Below, one piece after another: positions 10,239 through 21,400 of a stretch of DNA of 23,640 nucleotides; position 1 is the first letter of the stretch; every line of letters starts with the position of its first letter. Source of the stretch: Irineochytrium annulatum (lineage: Eukaryota; Chytridiomycota; Chytridiomycetes; Chytridiales; Chytridiaceae). Both the position numbers and the translations under genes were made by a program. The stretch covers positions 1 through 23,640 of the forward strand of contig JADGJL010000369.1 of assembly GCA_027600665.1 (NCBI GenBank), in the 5' to 3' direction. Under the pieces are notes generated by a model. It was not told where the DNA came from, searched no databases, and was given only the letters and a program-made list of their open reading frames with translations.

Positions 10239-11791
10239 ATGATGGCCGATGCAATGGAGGTGGGCGAGAGCATGCTCCCTGGGCGGCACTGATTGCGATG
10301 TAGACCGACGACACGCCCCCGTCTCCTCTGCGTGCCTCCGCGCGCTTCACCGCCAAGGAGAAAGGGAAGTCGGTCATACTTCCCACGCAAAGCGGGTCCG
10401 AGGATTACATGCCCTGGGTCGAGAAGTACAGGCCCAGCCAGCTGGACGAGCTCATCTCGCACAAGGATATCATTGCCACCGGTTTGGAAGGATTTCATTG
10501 CGTGTGGTGCTTAAGTACACCGCAGTCACACGGTTCATCGACGAGAACAAGCTGCCGCACTTGCTGTTTTACGGACCGCCAGGCACGGGGAAGACGTAAT
10601 GGGCGACGACTGGTCGGGCGCTTGATTAACGGGGGTGTAGGTCCACGATTCTGGCTTGCGCGCGTCGCTTGTACGGGCCAAAGTATAAGTCGATGATTCT
10701 AGAAGTACTGGCAAGGAGTGTAACCTTTGCTAACATATTTAGTTAAACGCGTCAGATGATCGTGGTATTGACGTCGTCCGGGAGCAGATCAAGAACTTTG
10801 CCAGCACAAAGAAGATCTTTAGGTAGGAATAGAAAGTGACTCAAGTACGTTGACCACGCAATAGCTCTGGCTTTAAGCTCATTATATTGGACGAGGCGGA
10901 CGCTATGACGCAAGTGGCTCAAAACGCGCTGAGAAGGAGTAAGCATGGCATGATATTTTCCTTGCTGACCTTAGCAGTTGTCGAGAAGTACACCAGCAAT
11001 GTCCGGTTCTGCATTATCTGCAACTACGTAAGCAAGATCATCCCTGCCCTGCAATCGCGTTGCACTCGGTTCCGGTTTGCGCCGCTGAAGGAAGACCAGA
11101 TCGAGAAGCGCCTGGCTCACGTTGTCGAAAGCGAGAGGTACAAGATTAGCATGACTTGCTTGCTTTTGATCTCGTTTATAGTGTGGTTTTGAAGGACGAC
11201 GGCAAGAAGGCTCTCCTGCGGCTATCGAAGGGAGATATGCGCAAGGCGCTCAACATACTGCAAGCCGTTCACGCTGCGTACGACTGCGCAGACGAGGTGA
11301 ATGTGTACACCTGCGTCGGATCACCGCTGCCGGGTGATATCACACGGATAATGGACTGGCTGATGAACGACGAGTTTGACAACGCGTATCGAAGTGGGCA
11401 ACTTCTTGCTTACTTCGTACCCATGATCCAATGTTACTAATTTCCCTTGTCTTGTTCCGCAGACATCAACGCGTTGAAAACAGAAAAAGGTCTCGCGCTG
11501 GCAGACATACTCGCCGACCTCCACACTCATTTCTCCTCTTTCGACGTTTTGCCGCACGTTCGGGCACTTATCCTGTCGAAGCTTGCTGAGATCGAGTGCG
11601 TTTTCTTTCGTTCATGATGGCGCGTTGACTTACCTCGTGATAACACCAATATATTTAGGTACTCTCTTTCCTTGGGATGCAACGAAAAGGTGCAGCTCAG
11701 CGCGCTAGTGGTATGACCATTGGCCGCTGAGATATGCTGACTTTTATACCAGGGGATATTCCGCCTAGGGGTCAACAAGTTATCTGCGTAA
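10239..11791 (+). CDS. RFC3: Replication factor C small subunit Rfc3 (human RFC5 orthologue)
   Basis: This AAA+ clamp-loader subunit opens PCNA and loads it on primer-template DNA. Eleven exons: 10239-10259, 10304-10481, 10526-10595, 10641-10704, 10743-10822, 10865-10938, 10978-11137, 11182-11393, 11463-11595, 11659-11710, 11753-11791; product 360 residues. Motifs in order: MPWVEKYRPSQLDELISH (RFC box II), Walker A FYGPPGTGKT, LNASDDRGID, Walker B ILDEADAMT, the SRC motif LQSRCTRFRF, sensor 2 GDMRKALNIL, then the collar domain ending GIFRLGVNKLSA. VYTCVG and the DEADAMTQ sequence place it with Rfc3/RFC5 rather than Rfc2 or Rfc4. The first exon is only 21 nt (MMADAME, tandem ATGs). A donor earlier than expected (GTTTGG) and acceptor at 10525 restore IIATVTRFIDENKLPH. 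Confidence 0.95.
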
Positions 11792-11953
11792 AGGATTTGT
11801 AGCATACACACAATAACATAATATATTGCGTATAAATGCAATGGCGCCCCAAGTTGCGGCTGTTAAGTAATACAGCCTTTAGCCTCTTTCTGCGCCCAAT
11901 TCCGTTCTGTGCCCATTCGCCAGAGAGTGTGACACGAACGGACGGCCCTAATT

Positions 11954-14759
11954 ATGGAGAGCACCGACGAGGACCTCGACCTCATCGAGCCTGTGTCGCC
12001 GATCCCGGAGCTCGACGAGACGATAGACTACAGCCTGGTCTATGCTCTGCACACGTTCGTCGCGAACCTTGAGGGCCAGGTCTGCGTGCTGAAAGGCGAC
12101 TCACTCGAGCTTCTGGACGACTCCAACTCGTACTGGTGGCTGGTTAAATGCATCAAAACGGACGAGGTGCGTCTGCTGGCCTTCCTCGGCTCCAGCTGGC
12201 CCTAATATTTGTGCCATAGATCGGCTACATCCCGGCAGAGAATGTCGAGACTCCGTTTGAGCGGCTGGCTCGCCTCAACAGGATCCGGAACGTGCAGTTG
12301 GCGTCTATCAATGCGCAGGACGCTGAGGAGGGGGATAAGGTGCCGGCTCCTCAACGGAGGGGGATCACGATATCGGAGACTCCCGAGGTTTTCGACTTCT
12401 ACGATGAGGATGACGAAGGTGAAGAGGGTGATTTGGAGGACGAAGAGATGGAGGAGGAGGGAGCCATGTCACCTACGGACGCGCAGCAGACGGCGTCGGG
12501 TCCTCAACGGTCGAAGGAGAGGGCTAGCATGAGCTTGGGACAGAACTTCTTGAAGGTGTGGTCTCATATTCGCGACCCTAGCTTATCCTTGCGTAGAAGC
12601 TTTTGGGGAGAAACAGTCTTGGGAGAAAGGAGAAGGGGATCTCGACATCAGCGCCGGGACGGGGACCTCGATCGCCAGAGAAGCCTACTCCACGGAGCAA
12701 CAACGACAGCGCGACTGCTGTGTCCGCGGGAGACGAGCCTCAGCAAGGCGTTTCTCAAATCGCACCGGTGAGATGGACACGCCAGCTTGTTATGTACTGA
12801 CAAATGCGCAGGTAAAGGAACCAGAGCCTATCAATGTTCTTCGCATTTATGCAGGAAACGTGGATCTGAAGGCGACTTTCAAGTCGGTTGCGTTGACGAA
12901 GGACATGACTGTGACCCAGCTGGTGGAGGTTGTTCTGAAACGCTTTCGAGTACCTGGAGCATCTCCAAACGAGTACTATTTAAGCTTGCTTCATTTAGAC
13001 TCCCGTACGTCAAGCAGTGTAGTTCGTCTTCGCTAACGCTGTTTTCAGAGGAGAAGCGATTAACCGAATCGGACAACATGATTGGCGTGTTGGAGGGGTT
13101 ACGGCATAAGCAACTTCCCGGTGTCAGTGCTAAAGCCGTGAACAACAGTGGTCGTGTGTCGAACGTGCACATGAACGACGACAAGATCATTAAAGTGATC
13201 ATTAACAAGAAGCTGAACTTGTTTGAGAAAAACTACCACTTGATTCGTATCTACATGGACGAGGACTCGGACGGAAGCGGCAAAGTTCGGACTTACAAGA
13301 CGATCGGTGTGAACTCGAAGGCCAAGATATCGGATATTATCGAAATCGCGTTGAAGAAATTTAAGATCGTTCCGGACGCGAACTTCGTTTACTCGTTAAC
13401 CTCTGTGTTCAAAGGGATCGGTACGGCCGTTGAAACATTTCGCTCGTGCTAACGCAGCCCCAGAAACGGTCAGGCTGGCTGATGAAAGCGTTCTCGATAT
13501 TTTAATGATGGCGAAAGGAAGTCCAGAGGATATTGATTTCATTTTGAGGAAGGAATGGGTGGGAGAGGGATCGATGCCTCGCATGGCCACAGACGTATCT
13601 GCGTCGTCTCAACAGCAAAACGCGGACATATTGCAACATAAACCCGCCTTCCTTGAAGATCTACCTATGAGTCCAAGTCAAGGAAGTTTTATGAACAACG
13701 GCTCGGGCAGTCCTGATAGCAACGGAAGCTATAACGACCGAGCGTCGTTAAACACGCCCAACGTCATGTCACCCCTTTCGAAGGAGATCGCTGAGGGAAC
13801 AACATCGTACACCGACTCATCCACCCTAAATAGTACCAGCATTGCTCAACCGGCATGGTCCCCGCCTTCTCCACCGGACGAGAAGGAGTTGACAAAACCG
13901 GCCCCTCGCTACGTTCCTCCTCGGAAAGGGTCCCTTTCTGATGCATCCATTCCTCGATTACCGCTCGATTACGCTGGCCCTCCGGGTATTGAGGAAGCGG
14001 ACGAGCGCACATATCTGGACGGTGTCGCCCCTGCGCCATCTGTGCTGTCATCTCAGAACTCAAGCGCAATCAAGGCCAGCTTTGATTTCATGGAGGAGTA
14101 TTTGGAAGAAATCCTTAAGGAGACGAAGGACCCGGCAAGGATGGAGGCGCTTGAGACCGCTTTGGGGAAGACCTCATCCGATGCAGCCGGGCGGGGCCTG
14201 CACTCGGCGCAAGGGTCCGATGCCTCCCTGAACACGTATTCGGATTCGGGGCTTAGCCAGATGTTGAAGAGCCAAAAACCTGACTTGGACGCACGACGGC
14301 CAAGTCAGGATTCCCTAAGCACACCGTTATCCCCTACACCACGAAATCGAAGCCTTTCAAACGCAACGTACCTCCGCGATATGTACGACGACATCGAGAA
14401 GGATATCGAGAAGACGTTGAAGACGTCTGGCCCGGATACTTCCAACGCGGCAGGGAAATCAACTGTAACAGAGTCTTCTCGACCTTCCGTTCCCGCTATC
14501 GTTACTGTCGACAACCCCCTGACAAACCCCTTTCCAACGCCACTATCCGCGAGGCTGGACTCGCAGGACCAAACTTCTGCCGTCGACCGGTTTAGGGAAG
14601 CGGAAGTTATGCTGAATGCAATGCAGCGGGTAGGTTTCACAAATTGTAGAATCTTGGTGCGGCCCTAACGAGATTTTTTATTATCCTCAGGATCTCGACA
14701 GCCTCTTGGCTTCCGCAGTGAACGCATTCCAGGTTACTGAGACTATCTTTGCAAAATAA
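11954..14759 (+). CDS. SH3 + double Ras-association scaffold (Bud14/Tea4-like SH3)
   Basis: Exons: 11954-12166, 12220-12555, 12597-12767, 12812-13004, 13049-13420, 13458-14629, 14691-14759; product 841 residues. An SH3 domain occupies about 26-85 (ALHTFVANLEGQVCVLKGDS, SNSYWWLVKC, GYIPAENVETPFERLARLN); this sequence is very like the SH3 of fungal polarity factors Bud14/Tea4. An acidic linker (FDFYDEDDEGEEGDLEDEE) follows. Two ubiquitin-like Ras-association folds come next, about 243-330 (INVLRIYAGNVDLKATFKSV...) and 345-460 (IIKVIINKKLNLFEKNYHLI..., RTYKTIGVNSKAKISDIIEI). The last 380 residues are Ser/Pro-rich and mostly disordered, with a short helix (FDFMEEYLEEILKETKD). It likely couples Ras/Rho-type GTPase signals to polarised growth or PP1 recruitment; the role is inference from the domains. 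The last exon adds 22 residues. Confidence 0.85.
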
Positions 14760-14855
14760 TAACTTCTCTATTTCGTTTTCTTTGTTTTACTATTGTACTT
14801 TTTACTTTTTGTCTATTATTTTCTATGGTTTAACCTACTTTGCAAATATACATAC

Positions 14856-14861
14856 AATAAA
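14856..14861 (+). terminator. Poly(A) signal AATAAA after the SH3-RA gene
   Basis: AATAAA lies about 97 nt past the stop at 14757-14759, in an A/T-rich stretch with T runs. The convergent coiled-coil gene ends 19 bp further on, so the two 3' ends nearly touch. Confidence 0.5.
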
Positions 14862-14879
14862 CCTTTTCTCGACATATTG

Positions 14880-17800
14880 CTATGCGGACGAATGTGTTGC
14901 GTGAGGTAGGGCAGCAATGGCGACGCCTCCGATTGCCAACGGTCCACTGTTCTGCATAGCGTTCTATACACGTCAAAATATATCATTGACACACCCGCCT
15001 TACCTTGTCGTCGACCTTCTCGACCATCTTGATAGGAGTAATAGTAACGCCGCTCTTGTTCTCGTACAGCTTAATATCCGACAGCGGCTGTTAAAATGTT
15101 TTAATTCCAACTTTTCGTTACAGCCATCCAACCGTGCCAGATGAGGGCACCTCTGGCTTGTATAGAGCCGGCCGCTCCGGCTCAAGGGTCTTTTTCTCTT
15201 TGTATAGCCTCGCCATCGCCAGGTTGACGTCGTCCAGCTTCCCGTAAACCCTCGTCTTCTGCCATAGGTCGGGAGGGCCCTCGAGCGAGTTCTCATATTG
15301 GCCTGTGGGGACTATCCGGAAGTCGCCCGTCGCGTACGCACGCGATAAGGCCTTGAATCGCTTCAAGGCGCTTTTTTTTGGCGAAGGAAAATGAATATTG
15401 TGTGAGTTGCGAAAAATGTTTTGGACGTGAAGGGTGGGATAATTACACTGTCCCACGTGCCAATTCGGTACGCTCCGAGTGCTCCTCCTCGGCTTCTTCT
15501 TTAGTGACCTGGGGGAACTCTACTCGGCTCTGTCAACATTAGTTAGATATTGGCGTTGTCAGCGGTGGAAGCCAACCCCAGTGACGGGCACTATGCTTTT
15601 CGTGAGTGTCGGTTTGCCGGTTTTCGGGACGAGGTTGGTGAGCGATTGACTAGGACTTGTTAGAAAAAATTTCGAAAAAGGCAATCTTACGATTCATTCT
15701 TTGTGCTATCGGACGCTCCTGAAGGTTGCAAGAGGGGCTTAGCGGAAGCGCCTGAAAGACAAAATTGTACCGTGTAACTTCGGGAGACGTTTCGCGCGCT
15801 CTTTCCGAACCTTTGCGGCCCGCCGGCTTAGGAAGTCCTCGAACGTTTTCGTCTGGCTGATGTCAGTACGAATAACCTCTGCAGTACGCAGAGACAGGGA
15901 CCCACCATCGCGATATATTCTTCCGACCTCTTTGCCACCTGCTTCTCCATAAACTCTGCAAACTTCTCTCTTTCTTTGAGCCGTTTTTGTAACACCTGCA
16001 TTTGTTAATGAAACCGTGTATTGCAACGGACGCAGACCTGATTTTCTCCCAACAAGCTGTCGTATTTGCTCCCAATCTGCTCGAACTCGCCATGAAGATC
16101 GGCGGTTTCCTAAGACGGCAATAAGTACATTACCCGCAAGTAATTTTTCACCCTCGATATCCTCTTAAGCATGTTTTCTATCGAGTTCTCACCCTCCCCC
16201 TTCGCATTCAAATTGAGCCTGATGATCTTGTGGCGCAGGTGCTCCTTCTCGTGGTGGAGCGACGCAATCTTAGCGTGTGCCTCGCTGACCTGGGCCTCAA
16301 ACTCGGCCTCCATCTTCATTTTCTGCTCCTCCTTATCGCTAAGGGTCTTGTTCTTCGTTTCAATAATGCCCATCAGCTCGCGGATCCTCATTTCAAGCGT
16401 CTTAAGGTGCGCCTGCAGCTTCTCGCATTTTGACTCTAACGACACGTTTTGCCTTTGCAGCAGCGCGATGAGGTTCTGTGAAGCACAGTTGAGAACCGGT
16501 GTCTTCCGACGCTCTCCAAACCTTCTGCTCCGACTCCTGATCAGACTTCACCCTCTCAATCTCACGCGCGTGATCCTTCCTCAGATTCTCCATATCCAGC
16601 TCGTGCTTCTGAATGAGCGCTTGGAGGTCAGACCCCTCGATAAGGTTCATAATCTTGGCGTCTTTCGAAACCATCATGTCGGCGTAGAACTTGTCCTTGG
16701 ACTGGAGGACGTACATGATCTCATGCTCGTACCGCATCGCCTGCATCGAGAGCTCGTCCTCCAGCTTCTCCATTTCAGCGTTGAACATGTACTCGGCCGT
16801 AATGCGGTACTCCTCGAACTGTGACTGCATGGAATACAGGAGGCCCTGCAGCGTGTTTTAGCACGAAGCACGACTTCAAGTGCCTACCGCGTACTCCGTC
16901 ATCAGCCGCTTCTTCTCGTCGAATTGCGACAGTTTGTGAGACTCAAATTGCTGCTTCAGGTCGTTAAACTCCCCTTGCTGCTGTTTTCGGAATGACTCAG
17001 TCTCCAGCTTTGTGACCTGGATAAACTCGTCGTATTCTTTCCGAATGCCTTCGATCAGCTAAAAAAAAGACGTTAAATTTCTCTTCGCTGAAAGGGTGTA
17101 ACATACGGATTCGACCCCCTGCAGCTGATTTTGCTGGTCGTTGTACTTCCTGTTCGCGTCTACGGCTACATCGATGGCTTGCTTCCGCAGCTGGACAATG
17201 AGGGCATCCTTCGATTCTAGCTCCGACCGCAGTTGCGCGACGTCGTCTGGAACAACAACTTCGACGGCTGCGAGCGAAGGTCAGGCGAGCGCCTTTGAAA
17301 AACTACCCATACTTTGTTGCGCGCTCTCCAGCTCCTTTAACGCGGAAACCTTAAACGTCCGGAGGTCCGTCAACTCGTTCCGCATGTCGTTCATCTCCCT
17401 CTCCATGACCTCTAAAAGCATCCAGTTAAGACCACTCCAGCTTGAAAAAGCGGATGGCTGTTACCAGACGTCCCCTTCAGCTCCTCGTATGTTGATTGCA
17501 GTTTCGTCGATTCGTCCCTCATTTGCTTTATCTCCGTGCTCTTCCTCTCCAACACGAACAGCGCTTCCTGCAGCTCCTTCGATCCATTTTGAGTGGATGG
17601 CAAAACCTGTTCCCCCGTGAATGCTTTTGATTTCTTTGAGGCAGCCTGCGTCTGAAATTCCTCAGGTTAAGATACCGCCGGCCGTGGCGAAATTCACCTG
17701 CGGCCTGGAGGACCCCGTCTCGCCATTTTCAATCTTCAGTTTCAACTGCCGGTTCTCGTCCTCGGCGAGTTCGTTTTGAACTATTTTGTTGTATAGCTGC

Positions 17801-17932
17801 AATTTACGGCTCCGTCAGTCACCGAACTAGCAAGCGGCTCATTACTTCTCGTTGCAGCGCATTTGTCTTAAGCCTGAGCTCGTTGTTCTCCTTAAATAGC
17901 TGTCGAAGCAGCTCAGGTTCTTCCTGCTCCAT
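14880..17932 (-). CDS. Long coiled-coil protein with short unrecognised C-terminal domain
   Basis: Minus strand, 17 exons: 17932-17846, 17796-17698, 17651-17465, 17411-17307, 17267-17107, 17058-16888, 16845-16522, 16475-16152, 16109-16038, 15995-15906, 15852-15789, 15751-15691, 15649-15577, 15529-15447, 15370-15133, 15087-15004, 14963-14880; all phases close, 768 residues. From MEQEEPELLRQLFKENNELR to about residue 560 it is continuous heptad-like coiled coil rich in E, K, Q and L. A low-complexity linker follows, then about 130 residues of a different type (KRFKALSRAYATGDFRIVP, EGPPDLWQKTRVYGKLDDV, PLSDIKLYENKSGVTITPI). I do not recognise the family; a cytoskeletal, basal-body or ciliary role would suit such a protein but is inference. 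The weakest joins are 15789/15751 (GTCTCC donor) and 15447/15370 (acceptor after an A run); without the latter the protein stops at 15443-15445 and the rest would lack an ATG. Confidence 0.65.
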
Positions 17933-18494
17933 TTCTAAGGGCGGGGGGGTCGTGCCCCGTAGAATTGAGGAAGAATGCAGTCACGCTCAATGTCAGGCCG
18001 AGGCAATCAACGCGCCGGCGATGAGCGACGACGAGAGGCTTGAAAATCAAGGTTCGTCAAATTTCCCATTCACTTCATCGTCAGTACCTCCTTTCTAGTT
18101 AGGCGGGGTCTGAATTACTTTGGGGAGAGGCCGGCGAAGAGGCCGGCAGATTGGCCATCGCATAGTAGGCAAACTAACAACCGCGTGCCGAGGTTTGGTG
18201 GCATCTCTTCTTCTCGTCGTTGGCTCGTCCACGACCGTTGCAGAGGCTCATCAACCTCAATTTACGAGTTCTTGTCTATTCTCTAGTTTTGGAGCATTCG
18301 CAGCTCGTCTCTGAGAAATAGTGCGCCTTCAAGAAAACTGCCTTTTCATGCTCATTAGCCAGAGTTGCCGTGCAGCGGGTCATAAACACCTTCGCTGGTG
18401 CTCAACTTGAGTGGCGTGGCCAGCTTAACTGGTGAATGGGAACTTTGACGACGTCATATTCATTTAGACGAGTCTTGCCCACCGTGCCCCAGCC
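17933..18494. promoter_or_regulatory. Divergent region between coiled-coil and WD40 genes
   Basis: A 562-bp gap that should contain both promoters. A possible tiny spliced gene (18021-18321) fills part of it. Outside that, I see a CRE-like GACGTCAT near 18452-18459 and a direct repeat of GAGGCCGGC near 18127-18148; no canonical TATA box. Nothing else stands out. Confidence 0.4.
18021..18321 (+). CDS. Possible tiny three-exon gene, unknown product
   Basis: ATG at 18021 can be spliced as 18021-18051, 18099-18184, 18244-18321 to give a 64-residue protein beginning MSDDERLENQ and ending in a helix-like stretch with RLINLNLRVLVYSLVLEHSQ before TAG 18319-18321. Intron 1 (GTTCGT...TTTCTAG) looks normal. 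Intron 2 (GTGCCG...TTGCAG, 59 nt) is less certain, because an ACTAAC branch-like site lies just upstream of its donor, and reading on without it gives a different 3' frame. I do not recognise the product. It may be a real small subunit-type protein or chance. Confidence 0.3.
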
Positions 18495-21400
18495 ATGGAC
18501 TATCGGAACCCACGTCGGACAGCCAGCGCGCGGAAGATTAAAGGTACCCGCTTGAGTTGAATCGCGTCTAAGAAGGCAGTCATCGATGCGTCCCTCGGGG
18601 GACGCAACATCCGAATTGCGAATCGCAGAATCGTGACTGCATCGTTAAAGAACTGCATTGCTGTCGACGTAGCAATCTCCGCGTTTGTGCGTATGTGGCA
18701 ATAAGCTCCTGCTTCTAAAGTAAATAGGATATTGCCCCGAAGGGAGACCTCATGATCACAGCTGCTGCAAAGGTTTTGTACCTGTGGGATATGAAAAACT
18801 TTACTGTAGTTCGGAAGTATGGGAGATCAACGGGGAGTATACATCGAGGTGATTTTTTGACTCTAAATGACGGTGCTAAGCCACGGTTAGAAAATATCAA
18901 TGACTGCTGCTTTGAAAGCTCCGCCAACTACTTTGCTTCTGTGGGAGATGATAAGAGGGCCGTTGTGTGGAGTGTTCACAAGGAAGCGGCGATGAAGTAA
19001 GCATAAGAACTATATCTTTTGGCGCTAACATAAAACATCTAGGATAATGGACGGTCACAAGGTTTTCAAAGAAAGGAGGCGAGGCTAATTTTGCAGGGCG
19101 CCATATTCAAATGTCAGTTTTCACCTGATGGCGAGAGGCTCTACACTTCGGCCGACGACGGGAAGGTCATGATATGGGATTGGCACAGCGGAACGTGTCT
19201 GTCTTCGTTCATAAGGCATTCCGCCGCGGTGAGGTGCTTTGCGCTGTACCCGGACAGACCGGATAGAGTGATGTGCGGCCGGAGCGACGGCAACATCACG
19301 ACGTGGGACGTCACTGTCAAGAGCACTGTGGACAACATCATGCCTGACCCGGATTGGGTCGCCGAGGGCGATGAGCAAAGCATGGTCGGATGGATGGGTG
19401 TGGAAAATCACCATAGCGGTATGTGGTATCGTTGATGATACAACAATCGGAACTTACTTAGGGGCGTAGGAGCGATCCTGTCCTTGTGTGTGTCGTTGAA
19501 TGGCCGATTTCTTGCATCGGGGGCCACGGACCACACGGCGAAGTTGTGGACAGTGGTTTCTTATCTGAAGAACGTGGATGAAGTTCAGAATGAGCAGAAA
19601 GCGGCGGATCAGCAGGGGAGGCAGCTTGACGGATATATCCAGGCGCATGACGACAGATTCGACATACAGATCGAGCTCAAGGAGTTCACGGGCCTGCGCA
19701 TTGGCGAGGTACGGACAGATTGGCATTCCCTCTTTTTCGCTCGTTTGGAAACAACACGGTATTATCGCCAATGTTCTTTAAACTGACACTGTTATCAAAA
19801 GGTGCCGATCCCCATGGGATATCATGCCGATCTCATCTTCACATTTCGGCACGAGGCACCGGTGTCGACAATGCAGTTCAACCGCGCATCGGAGTAAGCA
19901 CGCTGTTGGCAATACATACCACTAATTGCAGTCAGTATCTTGATCACCGGTTCTATGGATTCAACGTGCCGACTCTGGTCCTGTCGTCGTGGGGACCTCC
20001 TGTTCCAAATTAACGTGCCTGCCCCCGTTTCAAACGTCCACGTCAACCCGTATAACGACGACTTGCTTTTGACTTGTTTAAATCGAATATTGGTAGGCAC
20101 CGGTCGCATAACATTTGTTTTCAGATTTGCCAGATATTTGAAGTACAAGCAAGCGAGAAGGAAGACGAGTTGCCGGAATACTGGTATTTAGGATTCCAGT
20201 TCATCGATTACCAACGTTTTTTTTAGGAAACGGCATGAGTTGGACTCCGCTATCGAAAAATTGGAGGGCATGAAGGTTTGGTGTTTGACAGGTGAACAGA
20301 CGCTTACGTCATGAAGCGATTTGGATTAACTGACGCTGGTACAACTGCTGCGGCTGGAGAACATAAGGGAACCGTGCAGCAGGACGACGAGTCCAAGAGA
20401 CGTACGACTACATTTTCACGTGCCGTTTTAAAAGTTAGCCGTCACCGTTCCGGAGTTAAAGCAGCTGATCTCGCATGGCCTCGTGCTGCCAAGTTTTCTG
20501 GAGACCCTCATAACTCAATTTAGCCCCGAGGTCAACGGCAGTCAACTAAAAGTCAACATGAAAAAAGTGAGAGCGTCCGTTTGGAAATATTGCAGTTAAC
20601 TTTATATCATCAGTTCGAGCTCCAGCCGAAGCAGATTTTAAGATTGATCGTCAACTCGAAGTTTCATCCGAGGGACATTTTAAGTGCTCTCTCTGGGAAA
20701 CCTGCGGATGCTGAACACTTGTACAACGCAATTAATTCGGTGTGTGGATTAATGCCTCGTTTGAAGACGAGATGTTAATCTAGAAATCAAAGGGGAACCC
20801 TATTACAAACCTTATGTTAAAGCAAGGATTCAAAACCCTCGGGGATGACGACAACGACGGTGAGAGCGCATACTAGCCTTTCATTGACAAGTGATAGATA
20901 AAAGAAAAATATTTCTTGACCTGCGAGATTTTCATCCCAGCATGCGGGGCGGGAAGGGCCTGAGAGGTAACGAGTGCACGTTTCACATGAACCTAATAGC
21001 AACAGATCAAAAGAAGCTCTTGAATAGCTTGTTCGTTGAAGGCGCATTTCAATCGTGGAAAGAGGAACCGCATAATGCGGCCGCATCCGAGCGTGTCGGT
21101 GATTTCTTTGATGACTCGGACGAGGACGAGTTCCAGTGGTTCATGGTTTGATAACCCTCTGCGATTATAAATTGATGTCATATACAGGATAATCAGTACA
21201 CAGAAGAAGATATGGTGGATTTTACTGTCGAAAAACCGCGAGGGACGATTTTGCATTTCATCCCTTCCGAGCAAATAAAGCTGCTGAAAGGTAATTGCTT
21301 GTTTGGCGGAAATGGCTGACGAGGGAAGATTTCCAAGCGCAGCGGGAAATTAAGCCTATCTTTATGAGGCAGATACTTCTAGATAGGAAGCCGACGCACC

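Noticed and set aside
15751..15770. 19-nt intron at the end of coiled-coil exon 11
   Set aside because: Far below the shortest intron seen here. A 37-nt intron with the same acceptor (15752-15788) keeps the frame.
16171..16824. Plus-strand open frame of 217 codons
   Set aside because: It is the complement of the coiled-coil exons; the Leu/Arg/His-rich reading is typical of antisense to E/K/Q codons.
20311..20523. Separate gene starting at ATG 20311
   Set aside because: The frame joins the WD40 gene in phase through a 41-nt intron whose acceptor contains this ATG, and its own frame breaks at the next intron.
20567..20595. 29-nt intron in the WD40 gene (acceptor at TTGCAG)
   Set aside because: Too short. 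The 47-nt version ending at 20613 also keeps the frame and contains a GTTAAC branch-like site.
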